8,519 nt of DNA from JBKPCD01 sp046727175 (GCA_046727175.1 JBKPCD010000271.1:1-8519); one strand, 5' to 3'. Shown: positions 1 to 6,492, numbered from the stretch's first letter. The notes: generated from the sequence alone by a model not told the origin. Program-made: numbers and translations.

Positions 1-776
1 CTGGACAATTGTCCCCGCGGCGCCATCACGAGGCCGATGGCTCCATTGACGAGTGCGGGCTGCACGACCCTCGCCATGTGCCCATAGGCGACCGCTCCTT
101 TCGCCCAAACCGCCGCACCGCGGACCTCGGCCGGCGCGCCGGACGGGACCATATCCGTACGAACCACGAGATCCGGATCGAGGACGGCGAGCAGGCCTTC
201 GAAATCGCCGCCGCGTAATGCGGTAAGAAAGGCCTCGACGACTTCGCGCTGCCGCACGAGATCGGGGTCGGGCGCCGCGGCGCCGCCGCGCACGCGCCGT
301 CGCGCACGGCTGGCGAGCTGCCGCGTCGCCTCTGCGGAACGACCGACGATCGGCGCGATCTCCTCGAACGGCACGGCGAACATGTCGTGCAGCACGAAGG
401 CGACGCGTTCCGCCGGTGTCAGCCGGTCGAGCACGACGAGCAGCGCGAGCCCGACCGAGTCCGCGAGGAGCGCTTCCTGCTTGGGGCTGCTCCCCTGCGT
501 GCCCGTCGCGACCGGCTCATGCGCGTCCGGCGCGAACGGCTCCTCGCGCCGCGAGGTGCGCGACCGCAGCATGTCGAGGCACACGCGCGCGACGACCGTG
601 GTCAGCCATCCGCCAAGGTTGTCGATCTCCGCGCTGTCGGCGCGGCTGAGCCGCAGCCACGCTTCCTGCACGGCGTCGTCCACCTCGCTCAGCGAGCCGA
701 GCATCCGGTACGCCACCGCGCGCAGGTGGGTTCGGTGCTCTTCGAACCGCTCAGCCAGATACTCGCGTTCGTTCAT
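1..776 (-). CDS. ECF RNA polymerase sigma factor, SigJ-like with SnoaL-like C-terminal extension (partial)
   Basis: The gene reads leftward from ATG at 776 with no stop before the window edge (258 codons seen). Residues about 11-44 form sigma region 2, with the motif AYRMLGS and the acidic stretch DDAVQEAWLRL. Residues about 118-155 form region 4, with LTPAERVAFVLHDMF and an HTH ending in TRQLASRARRRV. From about 170 a SnoaL/NTF2-like extension begins (EVVEAFLTALRGGDFEGLLAVLDPD), and the missing end should complete it. In this class (ECF41/SigJ-type) the C-terminal domain is known to modulate the sigma factor in place of a classical anti-sigma partner. The start is supported by GAGGAAG 8 nt upstream. 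It diverges from an MFS transporter gene. No anti-sigma gene is visible. The ECF subgroup is inferred; the family assignment is firm. Confidence 0.93.
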   Translation of the reverse strand, partial: MNEREYLAERFEEHRTHLRAVAYRMLGSLSEVDDAVQEAWLRLSRADSAEIDNLGGWLTTVVARVCLDMLRSRTSRREEPFAPDAHEPVATGTQGSSPKQEALLADSVGLALLVVLDRLTPAERVAFVLHDMFAVPFEEIAPIVGRSAEATRQLASRARRRVRGGAAAPDPDLVRQREVVEAFLTALRGGDFEGLLAVLDPDLVVRTDMVPSGAPAEVRGAAVWAKGAVAYGHMARVVQPALVNGAIGLVMAPRGQLS

Positions 777-806
777 CGGTCACACTTCCTCGTCGCCTTC
801 CGTCAT
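777..806. repeat. 30-bp imperfect direct repeat, copy 1
   Basis: This stretch, immediately upstream of the sigma factor start, matches 2141-2170 at 26 of 30 positions in the same orientation. Read on the minus strand it encodes an ATG, seven more codons (MTEGDEEV) and TGA. The partner copy sits at the 3' end of the MFS gene. Confidence 0.55.
785..791 (-). promoter_or_regulatory. Ribosome binding site of the sigma factor gene
   Basis: On the minus strand GAGGAAG lies 8 nt before ATG 776. It fixes the start codon. An upstream in-frame ATG at 806 is followed after eight codons by a TGA, so it cannot start the sigma factor. Confidence 0.6.
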
Positions 807-817
807 ACCCCTGACGG
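800..817. promoter_or_regulatory. Inverted repeat in the sigma/MFS divergent region, candidate operator
   Basis: CCGTCA-tacccc-TGACGG is a perfect 6+6 bp dyad, 24 nt upstream of the sigma factor start and within its likely 5' leader or promoter. A second short perfect dyad, CACG-AAA-CGTG, lies at 826-836, and an A/T-rich patch at 845-855 could hold a -10 element for either direction. The role as a binding site is inferred from position and symmetry only; an RNA hairpin near the ribosome site is the alternative. Confidence 0.3.
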
Positions 818-903
818 TCGAACGGCACGAAACGTGACGACGGCAAATAAATAAAGCCGCACGTGCGTGTCAGGACGCTCGGAGTCAAGGACATCAACCG
901 GGC

Positions 904-910
904 GGAGGAA
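904..910 (+). promoter_or_regulatory. Strong Shine-Dalgarno before ATG 914
   Basis: GGAGGAA precedes ATG 914 by 3-4 nt (somewhat tight). ATG 914 is not in frame with the MFS transporter but would be if one base were restored near 944-949. The only in-frame MFS start nearby, GTG 949, overlaps a GGAGGT sequence and has no ribosome site of its own. Confidence 0.4.
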
Positions 911-948
911 CGTATGGTGCCCCACGAGGACAATCGGTCTTACCGGAG

Positions 949-2175
949 GTGTTGCGGAACTGGCATGTGGCTGGTCTTCTACTCGGTGATCTGCTCGCCA
1001 ACGCCGGCACGGGAATGCTCATCGTGGCGATGCCCGTGCAGACCCTTTCGATCCACGGCAGTATGCCGAAGGCCATCGCCATCGGGCTGGTCGAGGCGGC
1101 GCCGTTCGTCCTCTCCACGATCCTGGCATTGGCAATCGGACTGGGACGCATCAGGGTACCGCCCCGAACCCTCCTGATCGCCGACTGTGTGCTGCGGTCG
1201 CTGACGCTCGCCACCGTTGGCATCCTGGCCGTCACCGGCCGGCTGACATTGCCGATCCTGATTGCGGGTCTGCTCTTCGGTGCTGCCTTCCGGATGGCCG
1301 GATCGAGCAGCCGTCGCCTGCTGGCCACGTCCCTGGCCGGCGATACGGGCCGGTTCGCCGTCAACGGGCTGCTCGGGCTGAATGCCACCTTCGCGCTCTA
1401 CATCGCCGGGCCGGTCCTGGGCGGCGTCATCGTCGCGTCGACCAATGCAGGCGTCGCACTTTTCTTCGACGCGTTCGGTGCCTTGATCCTGCTCACCGCC
1501 GTTCTGATGTCCGTTCCCCGGGCCGCCACAGACCCTGACGCGCTTCGTCGTCCACAGTCCCACCAATCCGGTTGGCGGATCCTGCGTCGCCGGCCGGTTG
1601 CTGCGCGTTTGCTGATCGTGGAGTTCTTCTTCAACTTCTTCTACATGCCGATCGAGGTCGCGCTGCCCCTGTACGTACGCGAGACGCTGGATGCCGGCGC
1701 CTCCGCCCTGGGTCTCACGTGGGGTGCGCTAGGGGTTGGCGCGTTCGTCGGCGCCGCCTCGGTGAATCAGCTGCGACACCTTCCGCAGCGTCATCTACTG
1801 ATCGCGATCATCGGTCTTTGGGCAATGTGCCCGATCGCACTGGCAGTCGTCGACAATCTGACGCTTGCGATGATCGTGTTTGGTCTGGGCGGCCTGGTGT
1901 GGGCGCCGTTCAACCCCGTCGCGTACAGCTTCCTCCAGTCTGGGCTCGCGCCTGACGAACAGCAGCAGGTCGTCACGCTCTGGACCACCGGCTCCATGGT
2001 CGCCGCCCCGCTTGGCCTGATGGCAGGCGGACCACTCATCGAACTGGCCGGAAGCACCGGAGGCCTCGCTTTGTCCGGTGTACTGACGCTGTTGTTGCTT
2101 CCGATTGCGGCCCTGGCCGTTCTCGGGCGCCCGCCCGCGTCGGTCACACTTCCTCATCACGTTTCGTCATGGTAG
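949..2175 (+). CDS. MFS transporter (EntS/MFS_3-like), N-terminus probably frameshifted
   Basis: The 408-residue product is strongly hydrophobic. It shows alternating membrane segments from about residue 8 (AGLLLGDLLANAGTGMLIVAM) to about 390 and a central cytoplasmic basic loop around 190-215, as in a 12-segment major facilitator. The substrate cannot be told; relatives export drugs or siderophores. The start is odd. GTG 949 is the earliest in-frame start, and no ATG/GTG/TTG lies in frame between 841 and 948. By contrast ATG 914 in the next frame has a strong ribosome site and encodes MVPHEDNRSYRR. One G restored at CGGAGG (944-949) would give SYR-E-VLRNWHVAG, a natural MFS N-terminus. The last residues overlap copy 2 of a 30-bp repeat that also occurs upstream of the sigma gene, so the C-terminal tail may also be altered. 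It is divergent from the ECF sigma gene, which may regulate it. Confidence 0.88.
   Translation: MLRNWHVAGLLLGDLLANAGTGMLIVAMPVQTLSIHGSMPKAIAIGLVEAAPFVLSTILALAIGLGRIRVPPRTLLIADCVLRSLTLATVGILAVTGRLTLPILIAGLLFGAAFRMAGSSSRRLLATSLAGDTGRFAVNGLLGLNATFALYIAGPVLGGVIVASTNAGVALFFDAFGALILLTAVLMSVPRAATDPDALRRPQSHQSGWRILRRRPVAARLLIVEFFFNFFYMPIEVALPLYVRETLDAGASALGLTWGALGVGAFVGAASVNQLRHLPQRHLLIAIIGLWAMCPIALAVVDNLTLAMIVFGLGGLVWAPFNPVAYSFLQSGLAPDEQQQVVTLWTTGSMVAAPLGLMAGGPLIELAGSTGGLALSGVLTLLLLPIAALAVLGRPPASVTLPHHVSSW
2141..2170. repeat. 30-bp imperfect direct repeat, copy 2
   Basis: This stretch lies in the last codons of the MFS gene and matches 777-806 at 26 of 30 positions, with differences at repeat positions 16, 19, 21 and 24. 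Similarity does not continue on either side. On the minus strand it too encodes an eight-residue peptide plus TGA (MTKRDEEV), close to the MTEGDEEV of copy 1. Confidence 0.55.
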
Positions 2176-2195
2176 TAACGCGGCAGCGCCGGTTC

Positions 2196-2300
2196 CAAGG
2201 TGCGAGCGAGCATTGCGAGCGAGCCACGCGATCGGAGCTCGCCGGCGACGCGGCGCGGGAGTGCGGGTTTAGGGGAGTCCGCGGGGCGAACCCCCTCGGA
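2196..2300. repeat. GC-rich intergenic repeat-like element with hairpin potential
   Basis: Between the MFS and VOC genes lies an 11-bp tandem-like direct repeat, TGCGAGCGAGC at 2201-2211 and 2214-2224. It is followed by several self-complementary segments: GGGG-CGAA-CCCC at 2283-2294, and alternatives pairing AGGGG 2271-2275 with CCCCT 2292-2296 or GGGTT 2265-2269 with AACCC 2289-2293. The style resembles dispersed intergenic palindromic repeats seen in some soil bacteria. It could act as a transcript end for the MFS gene, although no T-run follows. Only one copy is in the window, so dispersal is unproven. Confidence 0.4.
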
Positions 2301-2318
2301 TAAGACTGGAGTAAACCG

Positions 2319-2708
2319 ATGAAGATCAAACTGACCAGCGTGCACGTCGACGATCAGGCGAAGGCTCTGCGCTTCTATACCGACGTCCTGGGCTTTGTGA
2401 AGAAGGCTGACTTCAGCCAGGGGCCGTTTCGCTGGCTCACCGTCGTCTCATCAGAGGACCCGGACGGCACGGAGCTGCAGCTGGCGCTCAACGACAAGCC
2501 GGCGGCCAAAACCTACCAGCAGGCGATGTTCCAGCAAAGCCAGCCCGCCGCCATGTTCTTCACCGACGACGTGCAGGCCGAATACGAACGCATGAAAGGG
2601 CGCGCCGAGTTCACCATGCCCCCAACGGACGTCACCCATTCCAAGATCGCCATGCTGAACGACACCTGCGGCAATCTCATTCAGGTCACGCAGCTGAAGC
2701 GCTCGTAG
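2319..2708 (+). CDS. VOC-family protein (glyoxalase/bleomycin resistance/dioxygenase fold)
   Basis: The 129-residue length is typical of single-domain VOC proteins made of two beta-alpha-beta-beta-beta modules. Module 1 (residues about 1-57) opens with VHVDDQAKALRFYTDVLGF and closes with GTELQLAL. Module 2 (about 76-127) has MFFTDDVQAEYERMKG and ends in GNLIQVTQL. Candidate metal ligands are His9 and Glu52. The usual late acidic ligand of the GNxIE motif is Gln122 here, so metal use and catalysis are uncertain. Small VOC proteins of this type often detoxify or bind small molecules, but no substrate can be named. ATG 2319 has TGGAGT 6-7 nt upstream. It follows the MFS gene on the same strand after 143 nt and is probably transcribed on its own. 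Confidence 0.92.
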   Translation: MKIKLTSVHVDDQAKALRFYTDVLGFVKKADFSQGPFRWLTVVSSEDPDGTELQLALNDKPAAKTYQQAMFQQSQPAAMFFTDDVQAEYERMKGRAEFTMPPTDVTHSKIAMLNDTCGNLIQVTQLKRS

Positions 2709-2908
2709 GCGGACGGTCACATTCAGCCTGTGGGAGTCTGCCGGCTTTGATATGACGAAGGCCATCATGGCAGCCGGCGCTCACGCCTGCTGGCGGAATC
2801 CGGACCCGGTCATCCTGCATCGACTATTACGAAGCTTCTTGGCTTCCACGCGCGACGCGCGCTTCGACGGACGGCAGCGATTCGATTAATCTGTATTTGG
2901 GAACTGCC
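2709..2908. other. Intergenic stretch between VOC and cyclodeaminase genes
   Basis: Two hundred bases hold no supported gene. A 45-codon open frame from ATG 2753 lacks recognisable similarity and a good ribosome site. A perfect dyad, CGCGCG-A-CGCGCG at 2849-2861, is the only notable structure. The A/T-rich ttcgattaatctgtattt at 2881-2898 may contain the promoter of the next gene, but no clear -35/-10 pair stands out. Confidence 0.3.
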
Positions 2909-3910
2909 ATGGACGAGCCTGAAGGTTCCGGCAAAGCCGCGTTCGAGGTATCCAAGGGCCCGCAGCGGGTCGACGTCTTGAGCGAAGAGACCGTCGCACG
3001 ATTGCTCGATCCGGGGGAGCTCCTTCGTGAGTTGGAAGTGTCGTTCGGTGCGCTGGCGCGCGGTGAGGTCCAGTGCCCGCCGCGGCCCCAAATCTCGATT
3101 CCGGGCCGCGGATTCTCGCTCGCGATGGCGGCCTGGCAGTCCGGCATGCAGATCTGCGTCAAGGTCGTGAACGTGGTCGACGGCAATCTTCTGCGCGGCC
3201 TGCCGAACCACCTCGCGATCGTGAATCTGTTCGATCCCGAGACCGGCGCTGTCACCTGTGTCACGGAAGCGACCTACATCACCGCGATTCGTACGGCGGC
3301 GGCGGCAGTCCTCTCGCACAAGCTGCTGTCGCGCCCCGAGAGCCGCGTCGCGACGATCCTGGGTGCCGGCGTTCAGGCTCGCGAGCACCTTCGGCTCCTG
3401 CCGCTCGTTCGAGATCTCGACGAGATCCAAATCTGGTCGCTCGAGTTCGAACACGCGGAGCGCCTGGCCCAGGTCTCGACGAAGGCGCACGCCGTACGCC
3501 ATGTGGAACACGCAATTCGGCGCTCTGATATCGTCTGCCTCGCGACGCACTCGCCGACGCCAGTGATAGACGCCGGTTGGGTGAAACCAGGTACGCACGT
3601 GTCGTCGGTTGGCTATCATCCGCCTTCCGGCGAGCTGCCCGAGGCGCTCGCCCGGGACCACCGCTTGTTCGTCGAGACGATGGATGCGTTCGCGCCGCCG
3701 CCCGTCGGATGTGCCGAGTTGACGAACGTCGGACTATCCCGCGCGGCGACGCTCGGCGAGGTTGTGAATGATCCGGCGCGAGGGCGTCTCGATGAATCCG
3801 AGACGACGGTCTACAAAGCCATGGGCATCGCGATGGAAGACATGGTCGCTGCGAACCTTGCGTATCGCGCCGCGCAGCGGTCCGGAGCCGGTATAGTCGT
3901 CGGCTGGTAG
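2909..3910 (+). CDS. Ornithine cyclodeaminase / mu-crystallin family NAD(P)-binding protein
   Basis: The product is 333 residues from ATG 2909, the normal family length. The N-terminal part has VLSEETVARLLDPGELLRELEVSFGAL followed by the substrate-side strand ICVKVVNVV, whose lysine sits in the family's conserved position. The Rossmann nucleotide site is GAGVQAREHL at residues 152-161, preceded by VATIL. Later come DIVCLATHS and a C-terminal helix bundle with TVYKAMGIAMEDM. Family members are ornithine cyclodeaminases, alanine dehydrogenases, or imine/ketimine reductases; the exact reaction cannot be assigned here. A TTG at 2897 would add four residues, but the ATG is more likely; only a weak GGGAA lies upstream. 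Its 3' half is overlapped on the other strand by the run-on reading frame of the methyltransferase gene, which I regard as non-natural. No operon partner is evident. Confidence 0.93.
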   Translation: MDEPEGSGKAAFEVSKGPQRVDVLSEETVARLLDPGELLRELEVSFGALARGEVQCPPRPQISIPGRGFSLAMAAWQSGMQICVKVVNVVDGNLLRGLPNHLAIVNLFDPETGAVTCVTEATYITAIRTAAAAVLSHKLLSRPESRVATILGAGVQAREHLRLLPLVRDLDEIQIWSLEFEHAERLAQVSTKAHAVRHVEHAIRRSDIVCLATHSPTPVIDAGWVKPGTHVSSVGYHPPSGELPEALARDHRLFVETMDAFAPPPVGCAELTNVGLSRAATLGEVVNDPARGRLDESETTVYKAMGIAMEDMVAANLAYRAAQRSGAGIVVGW

Positions 3911-4712
3911 CCTGCGGCTCGCGCTTCGACACCTTGGTCTCCATCGGGGTCGATGATTTCAGGGCCCCGATGACCACCTGATCGGCGTCTCGCAGCAGCA
4001 CATCGATAAGCTCGAAGCCGGCTCGTTCGAGCAAGCGGATCCATCCCGCGACCGACATGTCGTCTCCGATGCGATTGGCATGGCGCGGGCCCAGGAGCGT
4101 TGTGTGGTCATACCCGAGAAGTTCGTTGGCCCTCGACCAGAACCGCTCCCAATTCTCGCGCGTGTAGCGAGGAGGCTGCCCGGCTTTCCACTCTTCGAAT
4201 CCAGCCACGAACGGTGTCTCAGGACAGGCGGGCTCTGCGAGCAGGAATAGCCCGCCGCCCCTTAGCGTCCCGTGAACGTCCTCAACCAGTCGCGCCGCGC
4301 GCTCCGCGTCGAACCAATGAAGGGCGCTGACCGTCGCCACGACATCGTAGTTGCCTGGAAGCTCGTCGAGCCAGCCATCGTCCACCAGGTTTCTCACGAC
4401 AAGCGTTCCCGGTACGCGACCCCGCTGATTGACGGCTCTGCAGATCGACGTGAGGAACGGGTCTCGATCGATGCCGTCGATGTGCGCCTTCGGGTAGATC
4501 TGCCGGATGGCTCTGCCGACATCCCCGGGCCCACAACAGAGATCCAGCGCGCGAATGGCCTGGCCGCGCGGAAAAGGAATCGCCAACGCGATCAGCTCGA
4601 GGTCTTTGGGCTTCGAGGCGCCTTGCTCGGCCCACCACAACTCCAGCAGTTCGTCGATGTGGATATGAATTCGCGCGTCGATCTCGACCTGGCTGATCGG
4701 CGGGGACTGCAT
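3279..4712 (-). CDS. Class I SAM-dependent methyltransferase with run-on C-terminus
   Basis: Residues 1-242 (4712 down to about 3987) form a complete methyltransferase. SAM motif I is ALDLCCGPGD (55-64); an acidic residue in IDGIDRD (78-84) should bind the ribose; motif IV is YDVVATVSALHWF (122-134); then LRGGGLFLLAEP (141-151). The closing strands end at DQVVIGAL. The methyl acceptor is unknown. From about residue 243 to the stop at 3279 (some 235 residues) the translation is arginine- and serine-rich, without domain character, and antisense to the cyclodeaminase gene, so it is probably not native. Skipping one G in the GGGG run at 3965-3968 would end the protein at a TGA at 3961-3959 (VVIGP). 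The start at 4712 has AGGAGG 8 nt upstream. A GTG at 4793 would add 27 uncharacteristic residues. It follows the AraC gene after 81 nt, probably on one transcript. Confidence 0.85.
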   Translation of the reverse strand: MQSPPISQVEIDARIHIHIDELLELWWAEQGASKPKDLELIALAIPFPRGQAIRALDLCCGPGDVGRAIRQIYPKAHIDGIDRDPFLTSICRAVNQRGRVPGTLVVRNLVDDGWLDELPGNYDVVATVSALHWFDAERAARLVEDVHGTLRGGGLFLLAEPACPETPFVAGFEEWKAGQPPRYTRENWERFWSRANELLGYDHTTLLGPRHANRIGDDMSVAGWIRLLERAGFELIDVLLRDADQVVIGALKSSTPMETKVSKREPQATSRRLYRLRTAARRDTQGSQRPCLPSRCPWLCRPSSRIHRDALAPDHSQPRRASPRGIVRRSSTRHIRRAAARTHPSSRRTSGGPGRAPRAARRKADDSQPTTRAYLVSPNRRLSLASASASRGRRYQSAELRVPHGVRRAPSSRPGPGAPRVRTRATRFGSRRDLERAAGAEGAREPERRHPGSSRRGSRGATAACARGLPPPPYESR

Positions 4713-4718
4713 CTCGTC

Positions 4719-4724
4719 TGCCTC
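4719..4724 (-). promoter_or_regulatory. Ribosome binding site deciding the methyltransferase start
   Basis: AGGAGG on the minus strand lies 8 nt before ATG 4712. This is near consensus and argues against the upstream GTG at 4793, which overlaps the end of the AraC gene by position only and lacks a comparable site. Confidence 0.65.
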
Positions 4725-4793
4725 CTGGTTTCTGCAGGATCTATAGCCAGGGCGACGGCCGTCCGTATTGTATTTTTTTGATTGTGCGGACAC

Positions 4794-5705
4794 TCAGGTC
4801 AGAAAGGACACGTGGCGCAGGAAGGCCTCGGGTGTACTGCCGGCGAACTCCTGGAAATCCTTGATGAGATGCGCCTGGTCGAAGTATCCACAGTCGGCCG
4901 CCAGGTCGGCCCACTGAATCGCACCCACGGGTCGATCTTCAGGTTGCTTGCCCTCGATATACGGTTTGCCCGCAGGCCCGTTGGCTCGCGTCCGGCTCAG
5001 CCGGTCGAGCGAGCGAACGGCGCGATTGAAGCGCAGCAGCCTTGCGATCGTCTTGGGTGGAAACCCCACGCAGGTCCGGAATCTCGCAATCAGCGTGCGG
5101 TGGCTGCAGTCCATTTCGGAGGCGAGTGAACCGAGCGCGATGCGGCCGTCCGTGGCCACGAGCCTGCGCCACGCCAAGCCGATGGAAGCTGGTATCTCTG
5201 CATCAGCGACGCGCTCGGCGATCAGCGATTCCATCGCAGTGAACCGATCGGTCCAGCTTCCTGCGACGACGATACGACTCACCAGCACGCGCGCCAGGGC
5301 TGGATCGATCAGTTCGAGATCGACTGCCTCGTTTGCGATCGAGTGCATTGGGAGCCCGAGGAAAAGATGCGCCCCCATGGGCGTGAATCGCACGACCATG
5401 AAGTGCCGCTCTCCCACCGCCGTGGTGAGTTGATGTCGGTTATGCAGGCCGACGACCCAGACACCGTCGCGCGCGGTCCATTCCCCAGAGCCCACGGCAT
5501 CCAAGCGTCGATGCGGCGCACCGAAATTCAGAAGAAGGGGGACGTCGCTCGAGGGGACGTGACGCTCCTGAACCGCTATGCGAAGGTGGCTGGAACTGGC
5601 GAAGTAGCCATGGACGTAGGCGCGAAGGCGAGGATCAGCGAGTCGTTGCGCTGTCTGCCATCGGCCCAGTTCGGATATGTGTTCGCCGGCTTCCATGCGC
5701 GACAT
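4794..5705 (-). CDS. AraC-family transcriptional regulator with DUF6597-type N-terminal domain
   Basis: The 303-residue protein has a ligand-sensing N-terminal domain of the type found in many uncharacterised AraC regulators (residues about 15-150: DPRLRAYVHGYF, VPLLLNFGAPHR, MVVRFTPMGAHLFLGLPMHSIANEAVDL). An AraC DNA-binding domain follows: HTH 1 at about 189-210 (IALGSLASEMDCSHRTLIARF), the linker GFPPKTIARLLRFNRAV, and HTH 2 at about 264-285 (WADLAADCGYFDQAHLIKDF) ending in FAGSTPEAF. About 20-25 residues (roughly 239-261, RANGPAGKPYIEGKQPEDRP) sit between the linker helix and HTH 2, where relatives are usually compact. Two starts are possible: ATG 5705 and ATG 5696. GAGAAG at 5707-5712 is better spaced for 5696. 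It probably controls itself and the methyltransferase gene 81 nt downstream. The inducer is unknown. Confidence 0.92.
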   Translation of the reverse strand: MSRMEAGEHISELGRWQTAQRLADPRLRAYVHGYFASSSHLRIAVQERHVPSSDVPLLLNFGAPHRRLDAVGSGEWTARDGVWVVGLHNRHQLTTAVGERHFMVVRFTPMGAHLFLGLPMHSIANEAVDLELIDPALARVLVSRIVVAGSWTDRFTAMESLIAERVADAEIPASIGLAWRRLVATDGRIALGSLASEMDCSHRTLIARFRTCVGFPPKTIARLLRFNRAVRSLDRLSRTRANGPAGKPYIEGKQPEDRPVGAIQWADLAADCGYFDQAHLIKDFQEFAGSTPEAFLRHVSFLT

Positions 5706-5886
5706 TACTTCTCGACTTTAACGTACCGCAGAAATCGCGCGGGACGATCGCGAGGGCCAAAGCGCATGACTGTTCGCACAACCGCGTCGACTCAAGTCCG
5801 GCTCTGCCTTCCGAATAGACGCGTTCACTCATCTGCTGGCCACCATCGGTCCCGAAGAACACGCCACGTGCCGTCCTCGCGAAGGC
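5706..5886. other. Intergenic stretch between TetR and AraC genes
   Basis: These 181 bases separate two minus-strand genes and should hold the AraC promoter. A minus-strand open frame of 75 codons (5862-5635) overlaps the start of the AraC gene, but its composition shows no protein character and I do not call it. At 5883-5894, over the TetR stop codon, AGGCCTAGGCCT is a perfect 12-bp palindrome; it has no loop and is not a convincing terminator. Confidence 0.3.
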
Positions 5887-6479
5887 CTAGGCCTGTTTCG
5901 ACTGCGGGACTGCGTTTTCAAAGATGTACCGCTGGATCGTCGGCCCCAGCCAGCTCACCAGGGTGGCTCGCGTCGCTCGCACCACGGGTGGCAGTTTGAG
6001 GACATAACGACACAACGCCAGACCGAGCATCTGGGTCGCGATCAGGCCGGCACGCACCGCCGCGCGGTCGCGTGGTTCTCCTCGCAGACGGCTGACGAGG
6101 GACACGAGCTGTGTGGCGAAAATCGCTCGCATTCGCTCGGCGGCCGGCTCGTTCGTGGCGGCCGTCCGCAGCAGGGCCATCAGGGTCTCGTCGCCTTCCC
6201 ACCGATCGAAGAAGTGCTCCACGAGCGCGGCACCGACGCCGAGTTCCGAAGACCGCTCAGATCGGGCAGGCGCAGGTCGAACTCCGCGGCGGCGGCGAAC
6301 AGGTTCTGCTTGCTGCCGAAGTAGCGAATCACCAGCGGCGGGTCGATTCCCGCCCGAAGGGCGATCGCGCGAAGGCTTGCGCCCTGATAGCCGCGCGCGG
6401 CGAAGTGCTCGCGCGCCGCAGCGAGGATGGCCGTCTTAGTGGCGTCGGAGCGTCGGGCGCGCGGCGTGGGGTGGCTCAT
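5887..6479 (-). pseudogene. TetR-family transcriptional regulator, interrupted by a one-base frameshift
   Basis: The HTH part starts at ATG 6479 (MSHPTPRARRSDATKTAILAA) and has the standard TetR DNA-binding motif (HFAARGYQGASLRAIALRAGIDPPLVIRYFGSK) and the start of the ligand domain (FDLRLPDLSGL). It then loses frame and stops at 6180. The ligand-binding domain continues in the next frame from about 6248 down to 5887 (ELGVGAALVEHFFDRWEGDE onward, ending PTIQRYIFENAVPQSKQA). One base restored at CTTCGGAA (6246-6249) gives DLSGL-P-ELGVGA and a continuous protein of about 197 residues, a normal TetR length. As it stands only a truncated HTH protein would be made. It is divergent from the monooxygenase gene and shares a dyad-rich promoter region, so its expected role is to repress both. 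Whether the break is biological or a sequence error cannot be decided here. Confidence 0.88.
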
Positions 6480-6485
6480 GCCGGC

Positions 6486-6491
6486 AGTATA
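6486..6491 (-). promoter_or_regulatory. -10 element of the TetR gene, likely leaderless transcript
   Basis: TATACT on the minus strand lies 6 nt before ATG 6479, with TTTGAT at a 17-nt spacing (about 6509-6514) as a modest -35. Transcription would begin at or within a base or two of the ATG, and no Shine-Dalgarno precedes it. This points to a leaderless mRNA. Operator 1 fills the -35/-10 spacer. Confidence 0.45.
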
Positions 6492-6492
6492 A

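Noticed and set aside
894..1566. Two long minus-strand open frames across the MFS gene
   Set aside because: Both are antisense to a clearly membrane-protein-like frame and are rich in Arg, Gly and Gln without domain features.
2753..2890. Plus-strand 45-codon open frame starting MTKAIMAAGAH
   Set aside because: No family resemblance and no Shine-Dalgarno; the later part becomes Arg-rich, as in non-coding GC-rich DNA.
4713..4793. GTG start at 4793 for the methyltransferase
   Set aside because: The added 27 residues are polar and untypical, while ATG 4712 has a near-consensus AGGAGG at ideal spacing.
5883..5894. AGGCCTAGGCCT palindrome as a terminator for the TetR gene
   Set aside because: There is no loop and no following T-run, so it cannot form a normal intrinsic terminator hairpin.
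5343..5999. Long plus-strand open frame of 218 codons
   Set aside because: It is antisense to the AraC gene and to the TetR C-terminal region, and its composition (Arg/Ser-rich, no domains) fits a shadow of real genes.
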